From Chitinivorax sp. B (GTDB lineage Bacteria; Pseudomonadota; Gammaproteobacteria; Burkholderiales; SCOH01), in contig NZ_SCOH01000009.1 of the NCBI RefSeq assembly GCF_005503445.1, positions 81,866 to 145,865 of the forward strand: a stretch of 64,000 bases of DNA. The letters are read 5' to 3'. Shown here piece after piece: positions 8,201-17,691 of the stretch. Numbering within the stretch: position 1 is the first letter of the stretch; each line of letters begins with the position of its first letter. The position numbers and the translations under genes were made by a program. Below the pieces are notes generated by a model that did no database searches, was not told where the DNA came from, and saw only the letters and a program-made list of their open reading frames with translations.

Positions 8201-10045
8201 TTGTTGTCCCGACATATCCGCTTGCTTGCCGCATTTGATCACCGCCACATCTTCATCGACCCCACCCCGGACACCGCCACCAGCTATACGGAACGGGAGC
8301 GTCTGTTCAAGTTGCCGCGCTCGTCCTGGGCGGACTACAACCCGGCATTGATTTCTGCAGGTGGTGGGGTATACCCACGCAGCCTTAAGGTGATCAAGTT
8401 ATCGCCCGAAGCACGAGCTGCACTGGCTATCAATGCCGAAACATTGACACCCACCGATCTGATTCAAGCGCTGTTGAAGGCACCTGTGGATCTGCTATAC
8501 AACGGCGGGGTCGGGACATATGTCAAAGCCAGCAAGCAAAGCCATGCCGAAGCCAACGACCGCTCAAACGATCTGCTGAGGGTCGATGGCCGGGACTTGC
8601 GTTGCCGAGTGGTTGCCGAAGGTGGCAATCTGGGCTTCACCCAGCCGGGGCGAATTGAATATGCCTTAGGCGGCGGCCGCATCAACACCGACGCCATCGA
8701 CAATTCAGCGGGTGTGGATTGCTCGGATCATGAAGTCAACATCAAGATCTTGCTGAATGCCGTCATGACCGATGGGGAGTTGTCGCTGAAGCATCGCAAC
8801 AAATTGCTGGCAGACATGACCGATGATGTCGCTGCGTTGGTACTGAACGACAACTACCTGCAAACGGAAGTGCTGACATTATCGCAGGCGATCGCCCCGC
8901 AAATGATCAACACCCACGCCCGTTTCATTGCATTTCAGGAACGCAGCGGCCGGCTGAGCCGCCGACTGGAATACCTCCCTACAGATGAGGAAATTGCAGA
9001 TCGCCGCCTAGCACGGCAAGGGCTGACCCGACCAGAGCTGGCCGTGCTGCTGGCCTATGCCAAAATTGATTTATACGATCAATTGCTGGATTCATCGGTA
9101 CCTGACGAAACCGACTTCAATCAGTTGTTGCTACGCTACTTCCCACCGGCGCTGTGTGAGCGTTACACCGACCAGATGCTGGATCACACCCTGAAACGGG
9201 AAATCGTGGCCACCTTTCTGACCAATCAACTGATCAACCGGATGGGTATGACCTTTATCTTCCGCATCAACGAAGAAACCGGTTTTTCGGCACCTGACAT
9301 TACGCGTGCCTGGTACGCCGCCAGTCAGGTATTTGATGCCCGGCGCTTTTCGCAGATCATCGAAGCATTGGACGGAAAAGTACCAGCCCATATTCAGGCC
9401 GAATTACTACATGAACTGCGTAAGCTGGTTGAGCGTGCCACACGATGGATGCTACGTAATTGCCGCTTTGCACATGATTGCAACGAAATCGTTCGGCAAT
9501 ACCACGGTGGAGTACTGGAACTAATTGATGTCCTGCCGCGCATTCTGCAAGGTGAGGACAAAGGCCGTAGCGATGCACTGGAACGCCGATGGCTGGAACA
9601 TGGCGTACCGGCAGACCTGTCTGCGGTGTTGTCTCGGGCTGAACCATTGCTTTCGTCACTGGATATTTTGGATATCGCACATGCCAATATGGCCGAACCA
9701 CAAGTCGTGGCATATGTGCATTATGATATTGGTGCCAGCCTGTCACTGGACTGGATGCTGACTGCCATCAATCGATTGCCTCGTGATAATCGCTGGAACA
9801 CCCTGGCCCGCTCTGCCCTGCGTGATGACCTCTACCGACAGCACCGTTCCTTGACCGCGCTGGTGCTGCAGACAGCCCATACCGGCGACTGGCAAACCGC
9901 CGGCGCCACCTGGCGTGCCCACCGGCAGGTTGGTGTAGATGCATGTCGCGAATTGCTGACGGAGCTGCAGGCCCACCCGACGCAGGATCTGGCCATGTTG
10001 TCTGCTGCGTTGCGAGAACTGCGCAATCATTTGATTGGTGGATAA
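5228..10045 (+). CDS. gdhB: NAD-specific glutamate dehydrogenase, large (180-kDa) type
   Basis: Oxidatively deaminates glutamate to 2-oxoglutarate and ammonium with NAD+, a catabolic route for glutamate. The 1605-residue length fits the large Bac_GDH family (about 1600 residues in Pseudomonas and Streptomyces). The N-terminal third holds ACT-like regulatory parts, and the catalytic core begins at about residue 780 with the segment GGLRWSDR and the lysine-rich GSKGGF loop, followed by the dinucleotide-binding region around TVVGIGDMSGDVFGNGML. The annotated ATG at 5228 follows GGAG at 5218-5221; an in-frame TTG at 5216 is less likely. The gene is single and divergent from phaC. Large GDHs are usually allosterically controlled by aspartate or arginine; nothing in the sequence settles which applies. 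Confidence 0.95.
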   Translation: MSVTQNANKNRVIDRIQDCAKSALSPDMLAILTPFIAHYYADVADEDIANRDPLDLYGAACSHWQLGRQRTPGAAIVRVYNPDFESDAWQSTHTIVEIVNDDMPFLVDSISLALNARGLTIHLIVHPVVALVRGDDHSYINQCEPEEIGCRHESFMHFEIDRQSDPTALHSLETTLRAVLADVRAAVEDWPAMLHAISEARDEFKHSNPTILPYTTDEIDAFLHWLATNHYTFLGYRRYDLIAHHQHLALKVVPESGLGVLRDAADSGHSKSFEALTPEQRQQALDPDPLILCKSNTRATVHRAGYLDYVGLKRFDQDGNVIGEHRFLGLYTSDLYNNSPRQVPILRAKIDAVLADSQFLAGSHKAKTLLNVLETYPRDELLELSVEQLKTFSQGIVNLQERQRVRLFVRRDAYGRYFSCLLYVPRDNWNTEVRLHIQQLLLDTFGGRHAEFWVTLSESMLARIEFIIRVAPTAQISFNADALEQQVAQLCRRWEDNLGTALVEVSGEEQGTKLLKHYWSAFPAAYREDFQPRHAAQDMLKLEMLTDTHTSELALRQVLAGSQQRICLKLFRNTETSLSRTLPMLENMGAQVLEERPYLIRPTHGGPFWITDFAMQLADPELFVIEQNRSNFLECFSRVFSGEAEDDGLNQLVLLSGLDWREVALVRAYNKYLRQAGLTFSQHYVEQCLANHAHIVWQLVALFKARHDPVHSDSSSAQTLFEDLHLQLDRVANLADDRILRGFLTVILATLRTNYFQHDADGLPKPYISFKLNSGAIDFLPQPKPMVEVWVYSPRVEGVHLRGGKVARGGLRWSDRMEDFRTEVLGLVKAQMVKNAVIVPIGSKGGFICKQLTPSQDRDAIQAEGIACYQTFIRGLLDLTDNRIGGKVIPPPDLVRLDTDDPYLVVAADKGTATFSDIANTIALEYNFWLGDAFASGGSAGYDHKQMAITARGTWESVKRHFREMGIDTQTTDFTVVGIGDMSGDVFGNGMLLSRHIRLLAAFDHRHIFIDPTPDTATSYTERERLFKLPRSSWADYNPALISAGGGVYPRSLKVIKLSPEARAALAINAETLTPTDLIQALLKAPVDLLYNGGVGTYVKASKQSHAEANDRSNDLLRVDGRDLRCRVVAEGGNLGFTQPGRIEYALGGGRINTDAIDNSAGVDCSDHEVNIKILLNAVMTDGELSLKHRNKLLADMTDDVAALVLNDNYLQTEVLTLSQAIAPQMINTHARFIAFQERSGRLSRRLEYLPTDEEIADRRLARQGLTRPELAVLLAYAKIDLYDQLLDSSVPDETDFNQLLLRYFPPALCERYTDQMLDHTLKREIVATFLTNQLINRMGMTFIFRINEETGFSAPDITRAWYAASQVFDARRFSQIIEALDGKVPAHIQAELLHELRKLVERATRWMLRNCRFAHDCNEIVRQYHGGVLELIDVLPRILQGEDKGRSDALERRWLEHGVPADLSAVLSRAEPLLSSLDILDIAHANMAEPQVVAYVHYDIGASLSLDWMLTAINRLPRDNRWNTLARSALRDDLYRQHRSLTALVLQTAHTGDWQTAGATWRAHRQVGVDACRELLTELQAHPTQDLAMLSAALRELRNHLIGG

Positions 10046-10218
10046 TTGGCGGCCGCTCACCTAAGCTGAAGCAAATGGCATAAGACCCGTGGCCAAGCCC
10101 ACAGCCTTTTTGCGTCATGTGGCAAGCAACATGCTTGCCGCCATGACATAAATATCGTCACCTCCGAATCAGTCGTAACTGACAGCCTGTTGTAAATGGA
10201 TCATACCGTTAGGTGCTG

Positions 10219-10268
10219 TTGAACCAGTTTCAGAATGCGTGTTATAGCGATTGTTGAAACCAGTTCAA
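10219..10268. promoter_or_regulatory. Two near-palindromes in the gdhB-chemoreceptor gap
   Basis: The 404-base gap 10046-10449 has no gene that I can support. It contains TTGAACCAGTTTCA (10219-10232) and TTGAAACCAGTTCAA (10254-10268), two versions of one imperfect palindrome about 35 bases apart. They lie 180 to 230 bases before the chemoreceptor start. A dimeric regulator binding site is possible, but the regulator is unknown. Confidence 0.35.
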
Positions 10269-10449
10269 GATCTGTCATGAGCGACCACCAGTGGGGTGAC
10301 GCACAACGCAAAAGTGGAATATACGGCGATGCATGAGGAGTTCAGCAGCACATGAGCCACAATCGCGGGCGCGCAAATAAAATTCGGTTTAGCCTGCTTT
10401 TGCCTTGGGGGCGCGCTGTCTTTTTCACCAACCTGTATCGAGATCCTTC

Positions 10450-12063
10450 ATGAGTATTGCCAAACGTTTGATCCTGTTGATCGCCATCAGCCTGATTGCA
10501 CTGGTTGTTGTGGGTATAACCGGTGCCAGGTTGGCTCACAAAACTGAAGAAAAACTGAAGTACACGCAGACAAATATTCTCCCTTCCATGGAACTACTAG
10601 CCGAAGCAGAGCGAGGTGTATTGCTGATTCGCTCAACCGTGCTGCTTCATCTGTTGACGATTGAGGCCGAGGCCAAGACCAAACACGAACAGACCATCAA
10701 GGAATTGCACGACCGTGTATCGGCCAATCTGCAAACCTATGAAACGCTGGCGGATGACCAGGAAGATAAAAAACTACTTGAGGCGGACCGAACCGCACTT
10801 GCGGAATATGACGCGGTTCGCGCCAAAGTGTTGGCTTTGTCACGAGACAACAACCTGACTGAAGCACGTGATATGGCACTGAATGTAGCCAGCCCCAAGA
10901 TTGCTGCGCTGATGAACGCGGTGGCGACTCACCGTGGCTACAACAGTAAATATGCTGCGCAGGAAGAAGCCGAAGCAACAGCCGCCATTGCCCGTGGCCT
11001 GACCATCAACTGGGTGCTGATCGTTGTGGCGGTGTTGATTACTGTCATTTCCGGCTGGTTGCTGTATCGCGCGATTGTAGGTTCCTTGCATAACATTCGT
11101 GGCGTGGTGACACACATTGAACAATCGCTGGATTTCACCCAGCGCGCCGACATACAGCGTCGCGACGAAGTTGGCGATACCGCTGGGGCGTTCAATCAAT
11201 TGCTGATCCGCCTGCAGGACAACCTCAAGTCATTGGCACAACGGGCGGTAGAGGTGTCGGCATCCGCCAATCAGTTGTCACAAACAGCCCAACAGGTATC
11301 ACAGTCATCCAATGCCCAAAGTGAGGCTTCGTCCAATGTTGCATCGACCGTCGAGGAAATGACCGTCAGCATCAATCATGTTGGCGATCGGGCTAACGAG
11401 ACCAATCAGTTGGCCACTGAAGCTGGCAAGCTGGCTCAATCTGGTCGGAACGTCATTGAACAGACGGTGCGAGACATTCGCGACATCGCCAGCACGGTAA
11501 GTCAGGCCGCTACCCGAATTCGTGAACTGGAAGCGCAAAGCCAGCAGATCTCCACCGTGGTCGCGGTCATCAAGGAAGTGGCCGATCAAACCAATCTACT
11601 GGCACTGAATGCAGCCATTGAAGCCGCACGAGCCGGCGAACATGGCCGTGGCTTTTCGGTTGTGGCAGACGAGGTGCGACTGCTGGCAGAACGTACCTCC
11701 GTTTCCACTCAGGAAATCTCGCGCACCATATCGGCTATGACAGCCAGCGCAGTCGGTGCAGTCAAAGGCATGGAAGATGCAGTCAGCCAAGTCGAACAGG
11801 GTGTCGCCCGCGCCGATGATGCGGCCCAGGCCATCGCCCGTATTGGCGAAAGCTCAGACAAAACCGTGACCATGGTCGGCGAAATCACGTCCGCCATTCG
11901 CGAACAGGCAACAGCCAGCAATAATATCGCCTCACAAATTGAACGCATTGCGCAAATGGCAGAGCAGGCCAGTGCCGCAGCCCATGAAACTGCCTCAACA
12001 GCATCTCAACTGGACGATGTAGCCACGGCAATGCGCGAAATCGTTGCGGCCTATCGAGTATGA
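10450..12063 (+). CDS. Methyl-accepting chemotaxis protein (4HB sensor, HAMP)
   Basis: An inner-membrane chemoreceptor of 537 residues. Membrane helices lie at about residues 7-27 and 188-207; between them is a helical periplasmic four-helix-bundle sensor of the 4HB_MCP type. A HAMP domain follows (about 208-260), then the cytoplasmic signalling coiled coil, with the conserved hairpin tip [20 protein letters not shown] at about 378-397. It passes ligand binding to CheA/CheW and flagellar rotation. The C-terminus ends in AAYRV and lacks the CheR/CheB-binding NWETF-type pentapeptide, so adaptation would depend on other receptors or direct CheR access. The start ATG at 10450 is preferred over an upstream in-frame codon at 10405 because the membrane helix then begins at the normal place. 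No che genes are nearby. Confidence 0.93.
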   Translation: MSIAKRLILLIAISLIALVVVGITGARLAHKTEEKLKYTQTNILPSMELLAEAERGVLLIRSTVLLHLLTIEAEAKTKHEQTIKELHDRVSANLQTYETLADDQEDKKLLEADRTALAEYDAVRAKVLALSRDNNLTEARDMALNVASPKIAALMNAVATHRGYNSKYAAQEEAEATAAIARGLTINWVLIVVAVLITVISGWLLYRAIVGSLHNIRGVVTHIEQSLDFTQRADIQRRDEVGDTAGAFNQLLIRLQDNLKSLAQRAVEVSASANQLSQTAQQVSQSSNAQSEASSNVASTVEEMTVSINHVGDRANETNQLATEAGKLAQSGRNVIEQTVRDIRDIASTVSQAATRIRELEAQSQQISTVVAVIKEVADQTNLLALNAAIEAARAGEHGRGFSVVADEVRLLAERTSVSTQEISRTISAMTASAVGAVKGMEDAVSQVEQGVARADDAAQAIARIGESSDKTVTMVGEITSAIREQATASNNIASQIERIAQMAEQASAAAHETASTASQLDDVATAMREIVAAYRV

Positions 12064-12123
12064 ACCTGCTTGGCAGAACACTGCACCACGCGTTCCATCC
12101 ATTTACAGCAACCTTGTTAAGTC

Positions 12124-12156
12124 AACACCCCATCACGTACCCGATGGGGTGTTTTT
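12124..12156 (+). terminator. Rho-independent terminator after chemoreceptor gene
   Basis: AACACCCCATC (12124-12134) pairs perfectly with GATGGGGTGTT (12143-12153) around an 8-base loop and is followed by further T residues (TTTTT at 12152-12156). It lies between the convergent chemoreceptor and catalase genes. Confidence 0.85.
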
Positions 12157-12222
12157 CAAGCTTGGTGCGCTTGACCACTGACAACCCAATACACAACAGC
12201 CTGCTGGGTACCGTTGGCAGTG

Positions 12223-13776
12223 TCAGTCAACCAATTGAGCCGCACGCTGCTCGATGGCGGAAATATCCGCCTTCATGGCCCGAGCCAAAGCCTTACCATA
12301 ATTCGCATCAGCCTTGAAAAAGTAGGACAGCATGATGTCCCGTACTTCCATGTGTTTTACTTGCCCCAGATCCCCTGCCAGATTGGCTATCAGATTTTTT
12401 TGCTCAGTCTCAGACAGAGATCGGTAGAACTCTCCCGCTTGGCGAAAATTCAACGGTTTGCCAATGGCTGCCTGTTGAGTTGTCCCTGCCAAGGGCAAAC
12501 GGCTGGACTTGAACTCAGCTTGATCACGAATATTGATCAGCCGGCTGGGTTCATAGTTGACAGTACCGGTACGTTTGCCACTATTGAGGGCACCATCCTG
12601 GTTGTGGCTGTGTACTGCCACACGCGGTTGATTGATTGGCAATTGCAGAGCGTTGGCGCCCACTCGGTGCATTTGCGTGTCTGCGTAGGAAAACACACGC
12701 CCCTGTAGCAAACGATCTTCGGACGGCTCAATCCCGGGCACGAGATTGGACGGCGCAAAAGCGCTCTGTTCTGTTTCCTGAAAGACATTGTCTGGGTTGC
12801 GGTTGAGCGTCATCGTGCCGACTTTGCGTTCCGCTACACCTGTCCAGACTTTCGTGGCATCCAATGGATCAAAATCGAATCCTGCCAGTTGTTCCGGTTT
12901 CAGTACCTGCACATACAGATCCCATTTCGGGAAATCCTGCCGTTTGATCGCATCGATCAAATCACGCGAGGCATGGTTGAAATCCTTGGCTTGAATCGCT
13001 TCTGCCTCTTTGCTGGTCAGGTTCTGCTCACCCTGCCGTGACTTCCAGTGAAATTTCACATAAGCATACTGACCTTGGGTATTCACCCATTTATAAGCGT
13101 GGACACTGTTGCCATCCATCTGGCGATAGTTTCTTGGAATGCCGTAATCCGAATAGACTCGGGTCACCATGTGGGTGGCTTCCGGCACATGTGAGAAAAA
13201 GTCGAAGAAACGGTTCGGGTCTTGCAGGTTGCTATCAGGTGCGGGTTTCAGTGAATGCACCATGTCAGGAAACTTGATCGCATCGCGAATAAAGAACACA
13301 GGCAGGTTGTTGCCAACCAAATCCCAGTTGCCTTCGCTGGTATAAAACTTGGTTGCAAAACCACGTGGATCACGCACGGTTTCAGGTGAATGGTTCCCAT
13401 GGATCACAGTGGAAAAACGCACAAATACTGGAGTTTGTGTACCTTTGACAAATACAGCGGCCCGGGTCAAGGCCGATACGTCCTCAGTTGCTTCAAACAC
13501 CCCATGGGCACCACTGCCACGTGCATGTACGACGCGTTCTGGTACTCGTTCGCGGTCAAAACGCTGCAATTTCTGGATTAGATGCACATCCTGCAGTAGC
13601 ACCGGGCCATGCTGGCCCGCAACCTGGGAATTCTGGTTATCACCCACCGGCGCACCATTATCACGCGTCTGTGTCTGCGCCCACACTGGATTGGCAAGAC
13701 CCAAAGCCAGCACCAGGCCACTGACTGCAGTGTGCCTTGCAAAGCAGGATGCAGTTGAAACTTGAACGTATGTCAT
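12223..13776 (-). CDS. Heme catalase with signal peptide (KatB-like)
   Basis: Decomposes hydrogen peroxide. The 517-residue protein starts with a Sec signal peptide whose likely cleavage site is VWA|QT at about residue 33, so the enzyme is exported, as for KatB-type catalases of pseudomonads. The mature part is a small-subunit monofunctional catalase: FDRERVPERVVHARG with the catalytic His at about residue 85, the NLPVFFIRDAIKFPD segment with the catalytic Asn region at about 158, and the proximal heme-binding RVFSYADTQMHR with Tyr as the heme ligand at about 369. The ATG at 13776 follows AAGGAG. An AT-rich upstream region with an OxyR-like element suggests peroxide control (inference). It is convergent with the chemoreceptor. 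Confidence 0.95.
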   Translation of the reverse strand: MTYVQVSTASCFARHTAVSGLVLALGLANPVWAQTQTRDNGAPVGDNQNSQVAGQHGPVLLQDVHLIQKLQRFDRERVPERVVHARGSGAHGVFEATEDVSALTRAAVFVKGTQTPVFVRFSTVIHGNHSPETVRDPRGFATKFYTSEGNWDLVGNNLPVFFIRDAIKFPDMVHSLKPAPDSNLQDPNRFFDFFSHVPEATHMVTRVYSDYGIPRNYRQMDGNSVHAYKWVNTQGQYAYVKFHWKSRQGEQNLTSKEAEAIQAKDFNHASRDLIDAIKRQDFPKWDLYVQVLKPEQLAGFDFDPLDATKVWTGVAERKVGTMTLNRNPDNVFQETEQSAFAPSNLVPGIEPSEDRLLQGRVFSYADTQMHRVGANALQLPINQPRVAVHSHNQDGALNSGKRTGTVNYEPSRLINIRDQAEFKSSRLPLAGTTQQAAIGKPLNFRQAGEFYRSLSETEQKNLIANLAGDLGQVKHMEVRDIMLSYFFKADANYGKALARAMKADISAIEQRAAQLVD

Positions 13777-13858
13777 TCTTTTTCTCCTTGTTTAAGCAGG
13801 GCAGCCCAGTCTAGGAGAATCAAAATTATTCTTAAAATTAATTGATAATATCAGTTAC

Positions 13859-13873
13859 ATAGTTTTTTACTAT
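13859..13873 (-). promoter_or_regulatory. Candidate OxyR element upstream of catalase gene
   Basis: The gene-free stretch 13777-14055 is AT-rich near the catalase start. It holds ATAG-N7-CTAT at 13859-13873, one perfect half of the four-part OxyR pattern; the adjoining half is degenerate (ATAT at 13848-13851, in register). It lies about 85-95 bases upstream of the start codon. No oxyR gene is in this window. Confidence 0.35.
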
Positions 13874-14055
13874 ATTAATATCCAAGCATAGATATTTAAA
13901 AGACAAATCAATATATTGTGCGCATCAACCTGATGCACCAATCTCATGACTGGCCAGTCAATGGCAAAAAAACTTCGGGGATGAACAGCAGGATTTCACC
14001 GGGCGGGTGAGTCAGCGCGGCGATGACCCGTAGGTGAGTCACAAGCATATGAAAT

Positions 14056-14084
14056 AACAGGGGCCGTACCAGGCAGCCCCTGTT
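14056..14084 (-). terminator. Terminator of the DUF4253 gene
   Basis: AACAGGGGC (14056-14064) and GCCCCTGTT (14076-14084) form a 9-bp GC-rich stem 7 bases beyond the stop codon at 14091; on the minus strand it is followed by ATTTCAT, a poor T tract. Confidence 0.6.
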
Positions 14085-14090
14085 CAAAGA

Positions 14091-14756
14091 TCAATCCCAC
14101 CAGAAGAACCAGGTGGAACCGTTCAAGAGTGAAGCAGCAAGTTGCTCGATAGTTTCGGTACCTTGTTCAACGATATCGATGCAGTAGACATACTGTTCCT
14201 TGGCCAGGGTAATGGCTTCATCGCGTGTCGTCGGTGGACGGCTAACTTCAAATTCAACCGTGGAGCTGGTAATTGCGACCACTTTGGCGCCATATTCCTC
14301 CTCCCATTTACGGAACAGGCTGGCATGTACTTCTGGGAATGGGCATTCATTCCACCCTCCCATCTTCAGATAGCACGGTACTTGCCAGGATTCCTCTGTA
14401 GGGACCAATCCGATATACACTTTTTCCAGCGGCTTGCCGGTCGACAGATCAAGGTGGCTGATCAGCCCCTCGCTCGGCTCCTCATCATCCGGCCATTCAC
14501 CACGAGGCGCACGATAGTATTCGCTGTCATTCTTCGCCCGCGCCACCAACCAACTTCGCGGATTCAGCTTGGCTGCGTTGTCGATCAGATCCTGCACGCT
14601 GTCTTCCACATCCTGCAGATTCTCGCTTAAAGCCAGCACGCTGTCTGAATCTCCCAGTAAAACAGGATAACCCCGATTCTCGCCACGCAGACGATGCAAG
14701 GTGGCCAGTGCCTCATTGCCTGGTATGGCCATGACTTCGAAACCAAATTCCCTCAT
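14091..14756 (-). CDS. DUF4253 domain-containing protein
   Basis: A 221-residue soluble protein. Its second half (about residues 105-220) fits DUF4253: the GLVPTEESWQVPCYLKMGGWNECP segment region with Trp-Asn-Glu-Cys-Pro, the helix with a Trp-Glu-Glu-x-Tyr-Gly-Ala turn leading to a VVAITSSTVEF strand, the RPPTTRDEAI loop, and the EQYVYCIDIVEQG helix near the end. The function of the family is unknown; members are often found in contexts of toxin immunity or SUFU-like proteins, but no toxin gene adjoins here. The ATG at 14756 follows CGGAGAAAAT, a good ribosome-binding site. It is a single gene with its own terminator. The following 286 bases (14757-15042) show nothing recognisable. Confidence 0.75.
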   Translation of the reverse strand: MREFGFEVMAIPGNEALATLHRLRGENRGYPVLLGDSDSVLALSENLQDVEDSVQDLIDNAAKLNPRSWLVARAKNDSEYYRAPRGEWPDDEEPSEGLISHLDLSTGKPLEKVYIGLVPTEESWQVPCYLKMGGWNECPFPEVHASLFRKWEEEYGAKVVAITSSTVEFEVSRPPTTRDEAITLAKEQYVYCIDIVEQGTETIEQLAASLLNGSTWFFWWD

Positions 14757-15042
14757 ATTTTCTCCGTTTGGAAAACCAGGTAGAACGAATCACACAATGG
14801 ATGCCTCATACAACCTGGCGGCAGGTTGGTATATCGGCATATTGCCATTGTAGACCGCCATCAATCGACAGCCTAACACGCATCAACCACAAATGTTGGG
14901 CCAAACGGAACTTATGGCAGCTAACAGCCGCCGAGCGGAGCCTAGCCATTACTCTACAGGCCACTGCTGGTGCGGCTTCCCACATTTTTACAATAATCGA
15001 GCGCTTGGTTACCCAGTCACATTGGATACATCAAAGTCTCCC

Positions 15043-16254
15043 TCAATTTCCCAATACCCCAAGCGCACGCAAAGCGATCAATCGCTCATTCGATACCCCC
15101 AACCAGTCAATCAGTGCAGTATCGGTATCCTGTCCCAATAGAGGCGGAGCTGTACGATATTCGACAGGTGAAACGGATAACCGCAGTGGGCTGGCAACAG
15201 TTGGGGCATGGCCTGCAGTTGGATGATACAGATCGACATGTAAGCCACGTTGTACGACCTGTGGATCAGCAAATACCTGATCCAGCGTATTGATCGGCCC
15301 ACAGGGCACCCCAACCGCTTCCAGTGCCGCGATCCATTCAGCAGTCGTACGCATTACCGTGGTCTGGCGGATCAACGGGACCAACCGTTGTCGGTTGGCA
15401 ACACGCGCCCGATTGGTGGCAAAACGTTCATCCTGAGCCCACGCCTGGCCAGCAACCTCGCAAAACTTGGCAAACTGGCTGTCGTTACCTACCGCCAGGA
15501 TCATGTCGCCATCTGCAGTCGGAAAAGCCTGGTAAGGCACAATATTAGGGTGAGCATTGCCCAGCCGCTTTGGGGCGATGCCTGTGGCCAAGTAGTTCAT
15601 CGCCTGATTGGCCAAGCAGGCCACCTGCACATCCAGCAAAGCCATGTCGATATGCTGCCCTTCGCCAGTCCGATCACGGTGTGCCATGGCGGCCAATACG
15701 CCAATCGTGGCATACAAGCCAGTCATGATGTCAGTCAATGCCACCCCCACTTTCTGCGGATCGCCATCCGGCTCCCCCGTCAGGCTCATCAACCCACCCA
15801 GACCTTGAATCAGAAAGTCATAGCCAGCTCGCTCGGCATAAGGACCATCTTGGCCAAAGCCAGTGATAGAACAGTAAACGAGCTTTGGATTAACCGCTTT
15901 CAAACTGACATAGTCCAACCCATACTGCTTGAGCCCGCCAACCTTGAAGTTTTCCAGTACCACATCGGCCTGCATCGCCAATTCACGGATCAATGCCTGA
16001 CCTTCCGGTTTAGCCATATCCACCGTGACTGAGCGCTTGTTACGATTGGTAGCCAAGAAATAGGCAGCCTCGCTGGTGGGGTGCCCTGCGGCATCGTTCA
16101 GATAGGGTGGCCCCCAACTACGGGTATCATCACCACTGCCCGGGCGCTCAATCTTGATCACATCCGCCCCCAGATCACCCAGTATCTGGCTGGCCCATGG
16201 CCCAGCCAGCACCCGCGACAGATCCAGCACCTTCAGGTGCGACAACGCCCCCAT
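15043..16254 (-). CDS. CaiB/BaiF family CoA-transferase, probably succinyl-CoA:glutarate type
   Basis: A class III CoA-transferase of 403 residues. The N-terminus LKVLDLSRVLAGPWASQILGDLGA and the following IKIERPGSGDDTR are family hallmarks, and the catalytic Asp lies in the GLMSLTGEPDG-to-MTGLYA region (conserved Asp near residue 175, before the I-M-T-G-L-Y-A motif). It starts 1 base after the stop codon of the glutaryl-CoA dehydrogenase gene, so the two are co-transcribed and probably translationally coupled. That pairing is known for succinyl-CoA:glutarate CoA-transferases, which supply glutaryl-CoA from glutarate in lysine breakdown. Substrate is therefore inferred from context; the sequence alone cannot exclude other dicarboxylates. 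It is transcribed last in the pair, divergent from the IclR regulator. Confidence 0.88.
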   Translation of the reverse strand: MGALSHLKVLDLSRVLAGPWASQILGDLGADVIKIERPGSGDDTRSWGPPYLNDAAGHPTSEAAYFLATNRNKRSVTVDMAKPEGQALIRELAMQADVVLENFKVGGLKQYGLDYVSLKAVNPKLVYCSITGFGQDGPYAERAGYDFLIQGLGGLMSLTGEPDGDPQKVGVALTDIMTGLYATIGVLAAMAHRDRTGEGQHIDMALLDVQVACLANQAMNYLATGIAPKRLGNAHPNIVPYQAFPTADGDMILAVGNDSQFAKFCEVAGQAWAQDERFATNRARVANRQRLVPLIRQTTVMRTTAEWIAALEAVGVPCGPINTLDQVFADPQVVQRGLHVDLYHPTAGHAPTVASPLRLSVSPVEYRTAPPLLGQDTDTALIDWLGVSNERLIALRALGVLGN

Positions 16255-16255
16255 C

Positions 16256-17434
16256 TTAGAAGAACGCCTGAATGCCCGTCTGGGCTCGGCCCAGAATCAG
16301 GGCATGCACGTCATGGGTACCTTCATAGGTGTTGACCGCCTCCAGATTCATCACATGACGGATCACCCCATATTCATCGGAGATACCGTTGCCCCCGTGC
16401 ATGTCACGGCTGATGCGGGCAATCTCCAATGCTTTACCGCAGTTGTTGCGTTTGATCAGCGAAATCATTTCCGGCGCAGCACGGCCTTCATCCATCAAGC
16501 GGCCTACGCGCAACGCACCTTGCAAACCCAAGGTAATATCTGTCTGCATATTGGCCAGCTTCAACTGAATCAGCTGATTGGCTGCCAGCGGCCGACCGAA
16601 CTGTTTGCGATCAAGCGTATATTGACGGGCCGCATGCCAGCAGAATTCCGCCGCACCCATGGCCCCCCAGGCGATTCCATAGCGAGCCTTGTTAAGACAA
16701 CCAAATGGACCTTTCAGCCCTTTCACGTTAGGCAACAATTGCTCATCCGGTACAAACACCTGATCCATCACGATTTCACCGGTGATAGAGGCGCGTAAAC
16801 TGAACTTACCTTCAATCTTGGGTGCAGATAACCCCTTCATGCCTTTTTCAAGGATGAAACCACAGATCTCACCTTCGTCATCCTTGCCCCATACCACAAA
16901 GACATCGGCAATCGGCGAATTGGTAATCCACATTTTATTGCCCGTCAGTTGCCAACCACCAGTTACCTTGCGAGCCCGTGTCAGCATGCCACCAGGATCT
17001 GAGCCATGATCAGGTTCAGTCAAGCCAAAGCACCCAACCAATTCACCTTTGGCCAGCCTGGGCAGATATTTTTCCTTTTGTGCGTCCGATCCGTAAGCAT
17101 GGATCGGATACATTACCAACGAGGATTGCACGCTCATTGCCGAACGATAACCACTATCCACGCGCTCCACCTCGCGTGCAATCAAACCGTAGGCCACATG
17201 ATTGACGCCCGCACATCCATAGCCCTGGATCGTGGCACCCAACATACCCAGTTCGCCCAGTTCATTCATGATCTCGCGATCGAAATGCTCATGGCGATTG
17301 GCCTCACGTACACGTGGCAGCAACTTTTCCTGGCAATAGGCCTGAGCGGCGTCTCGCACCATCCGTTCTTCTTCCGTCAACTGATCATTCAGTAACAGTG
17401 CATCATCCCAAGTAAAGCTCGGTTTGGTCGCCAT
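16256..17434 (-). CDS. gcdH: Glutaryl-CoA dehydrogenase
   Basis: An FAD-dependent acyl-CoA dehydrogenase of 392 residues that oxidises and decarboxylates glutaryl-CoA to crotonyl-CoA in lysine, tryptophan and glutarate degradation. Family features: [19 protein letters not shown] with the Arg of the GCDH substrate pocket, [16 protein letters not shown] for FAD binding, and the C-terminal [20 protein letters not shown] with the catalytic Glu. I place the start at ATG 17434 (MATKPSF), 8 bases after GGAG; two earlier in-frame ATGs (17440, 17452) overlap or precede that site. The CoA-transferase gene follows at once. An IclR-type regulator is divergent and two matching operator-like sites lie in the shared promoter region. 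Confidence 0.93.
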   Translation of the reverse strand: MATKPSFTWDDALLLNDQLTEEERMVRDAAQAYCQEKLLPRVREANRHEHFDREIMNELGELGMLGATIQGYGCAGVNHVAYGLIAREVERVDSGYRSAMSVQSSLVMYPIHAYGSDAQKEKYLPRLAKGELVGCFGLTEPDHGSDPGGMLTRARKVTGGWQLTGNKMWITNSPIADVFVVWGKDDEGEICGFILEKGMKGLSAPKIEGKFSLRASITGEIVMDQVFVPDEQLLPNVKGLKGPFGCLNKARYGIAWGAMGAAEFCWHAARQYTLDRKQFGRPLAANQLIQLKLANMQTDITLGLQGALRVGRLMDEGRAAPEMISLIKRNNCGKALEIARISRDMHGGNGISDEYGVIRHVMNLEAVNTYEGTHDVHALILGRAQTGIQAFF

Positions 17435-17595
17435 CTTCATTACTCCGGTCATTTACATTCAGGCTGCCCGACAGCCACACTATCGGCGCCGCAAATTGGT
17501 GTCATTCGTAACCCACATTGAAACCACTGAAACAGGTACTTTTATGCTGCCTACGGGCAACTTGGACAAGTTGACTTGAGTACACACCGCAAATT

Positions 17596-17614
17596 TGTTC
17601 CGCAATGCAAAACA
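17596..17614. promoter_or_regulatory. IclR operator candidate A
   Basis: TGTTCCGCAATGCAAAACA, a partial palindrome, sits in the 266-base gcdH-iclR promoter region. It matches candidate B at 17692-17710 in 16 of 19 positions. Confidence 0.55.
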
Positions 17615-17691
17615 GTGAATGCACGAATATGCTAGCAAAATAGCTTACAAAGGCCTTATCCTCAATACGAACTGATTTTTGTCCGAATGAC

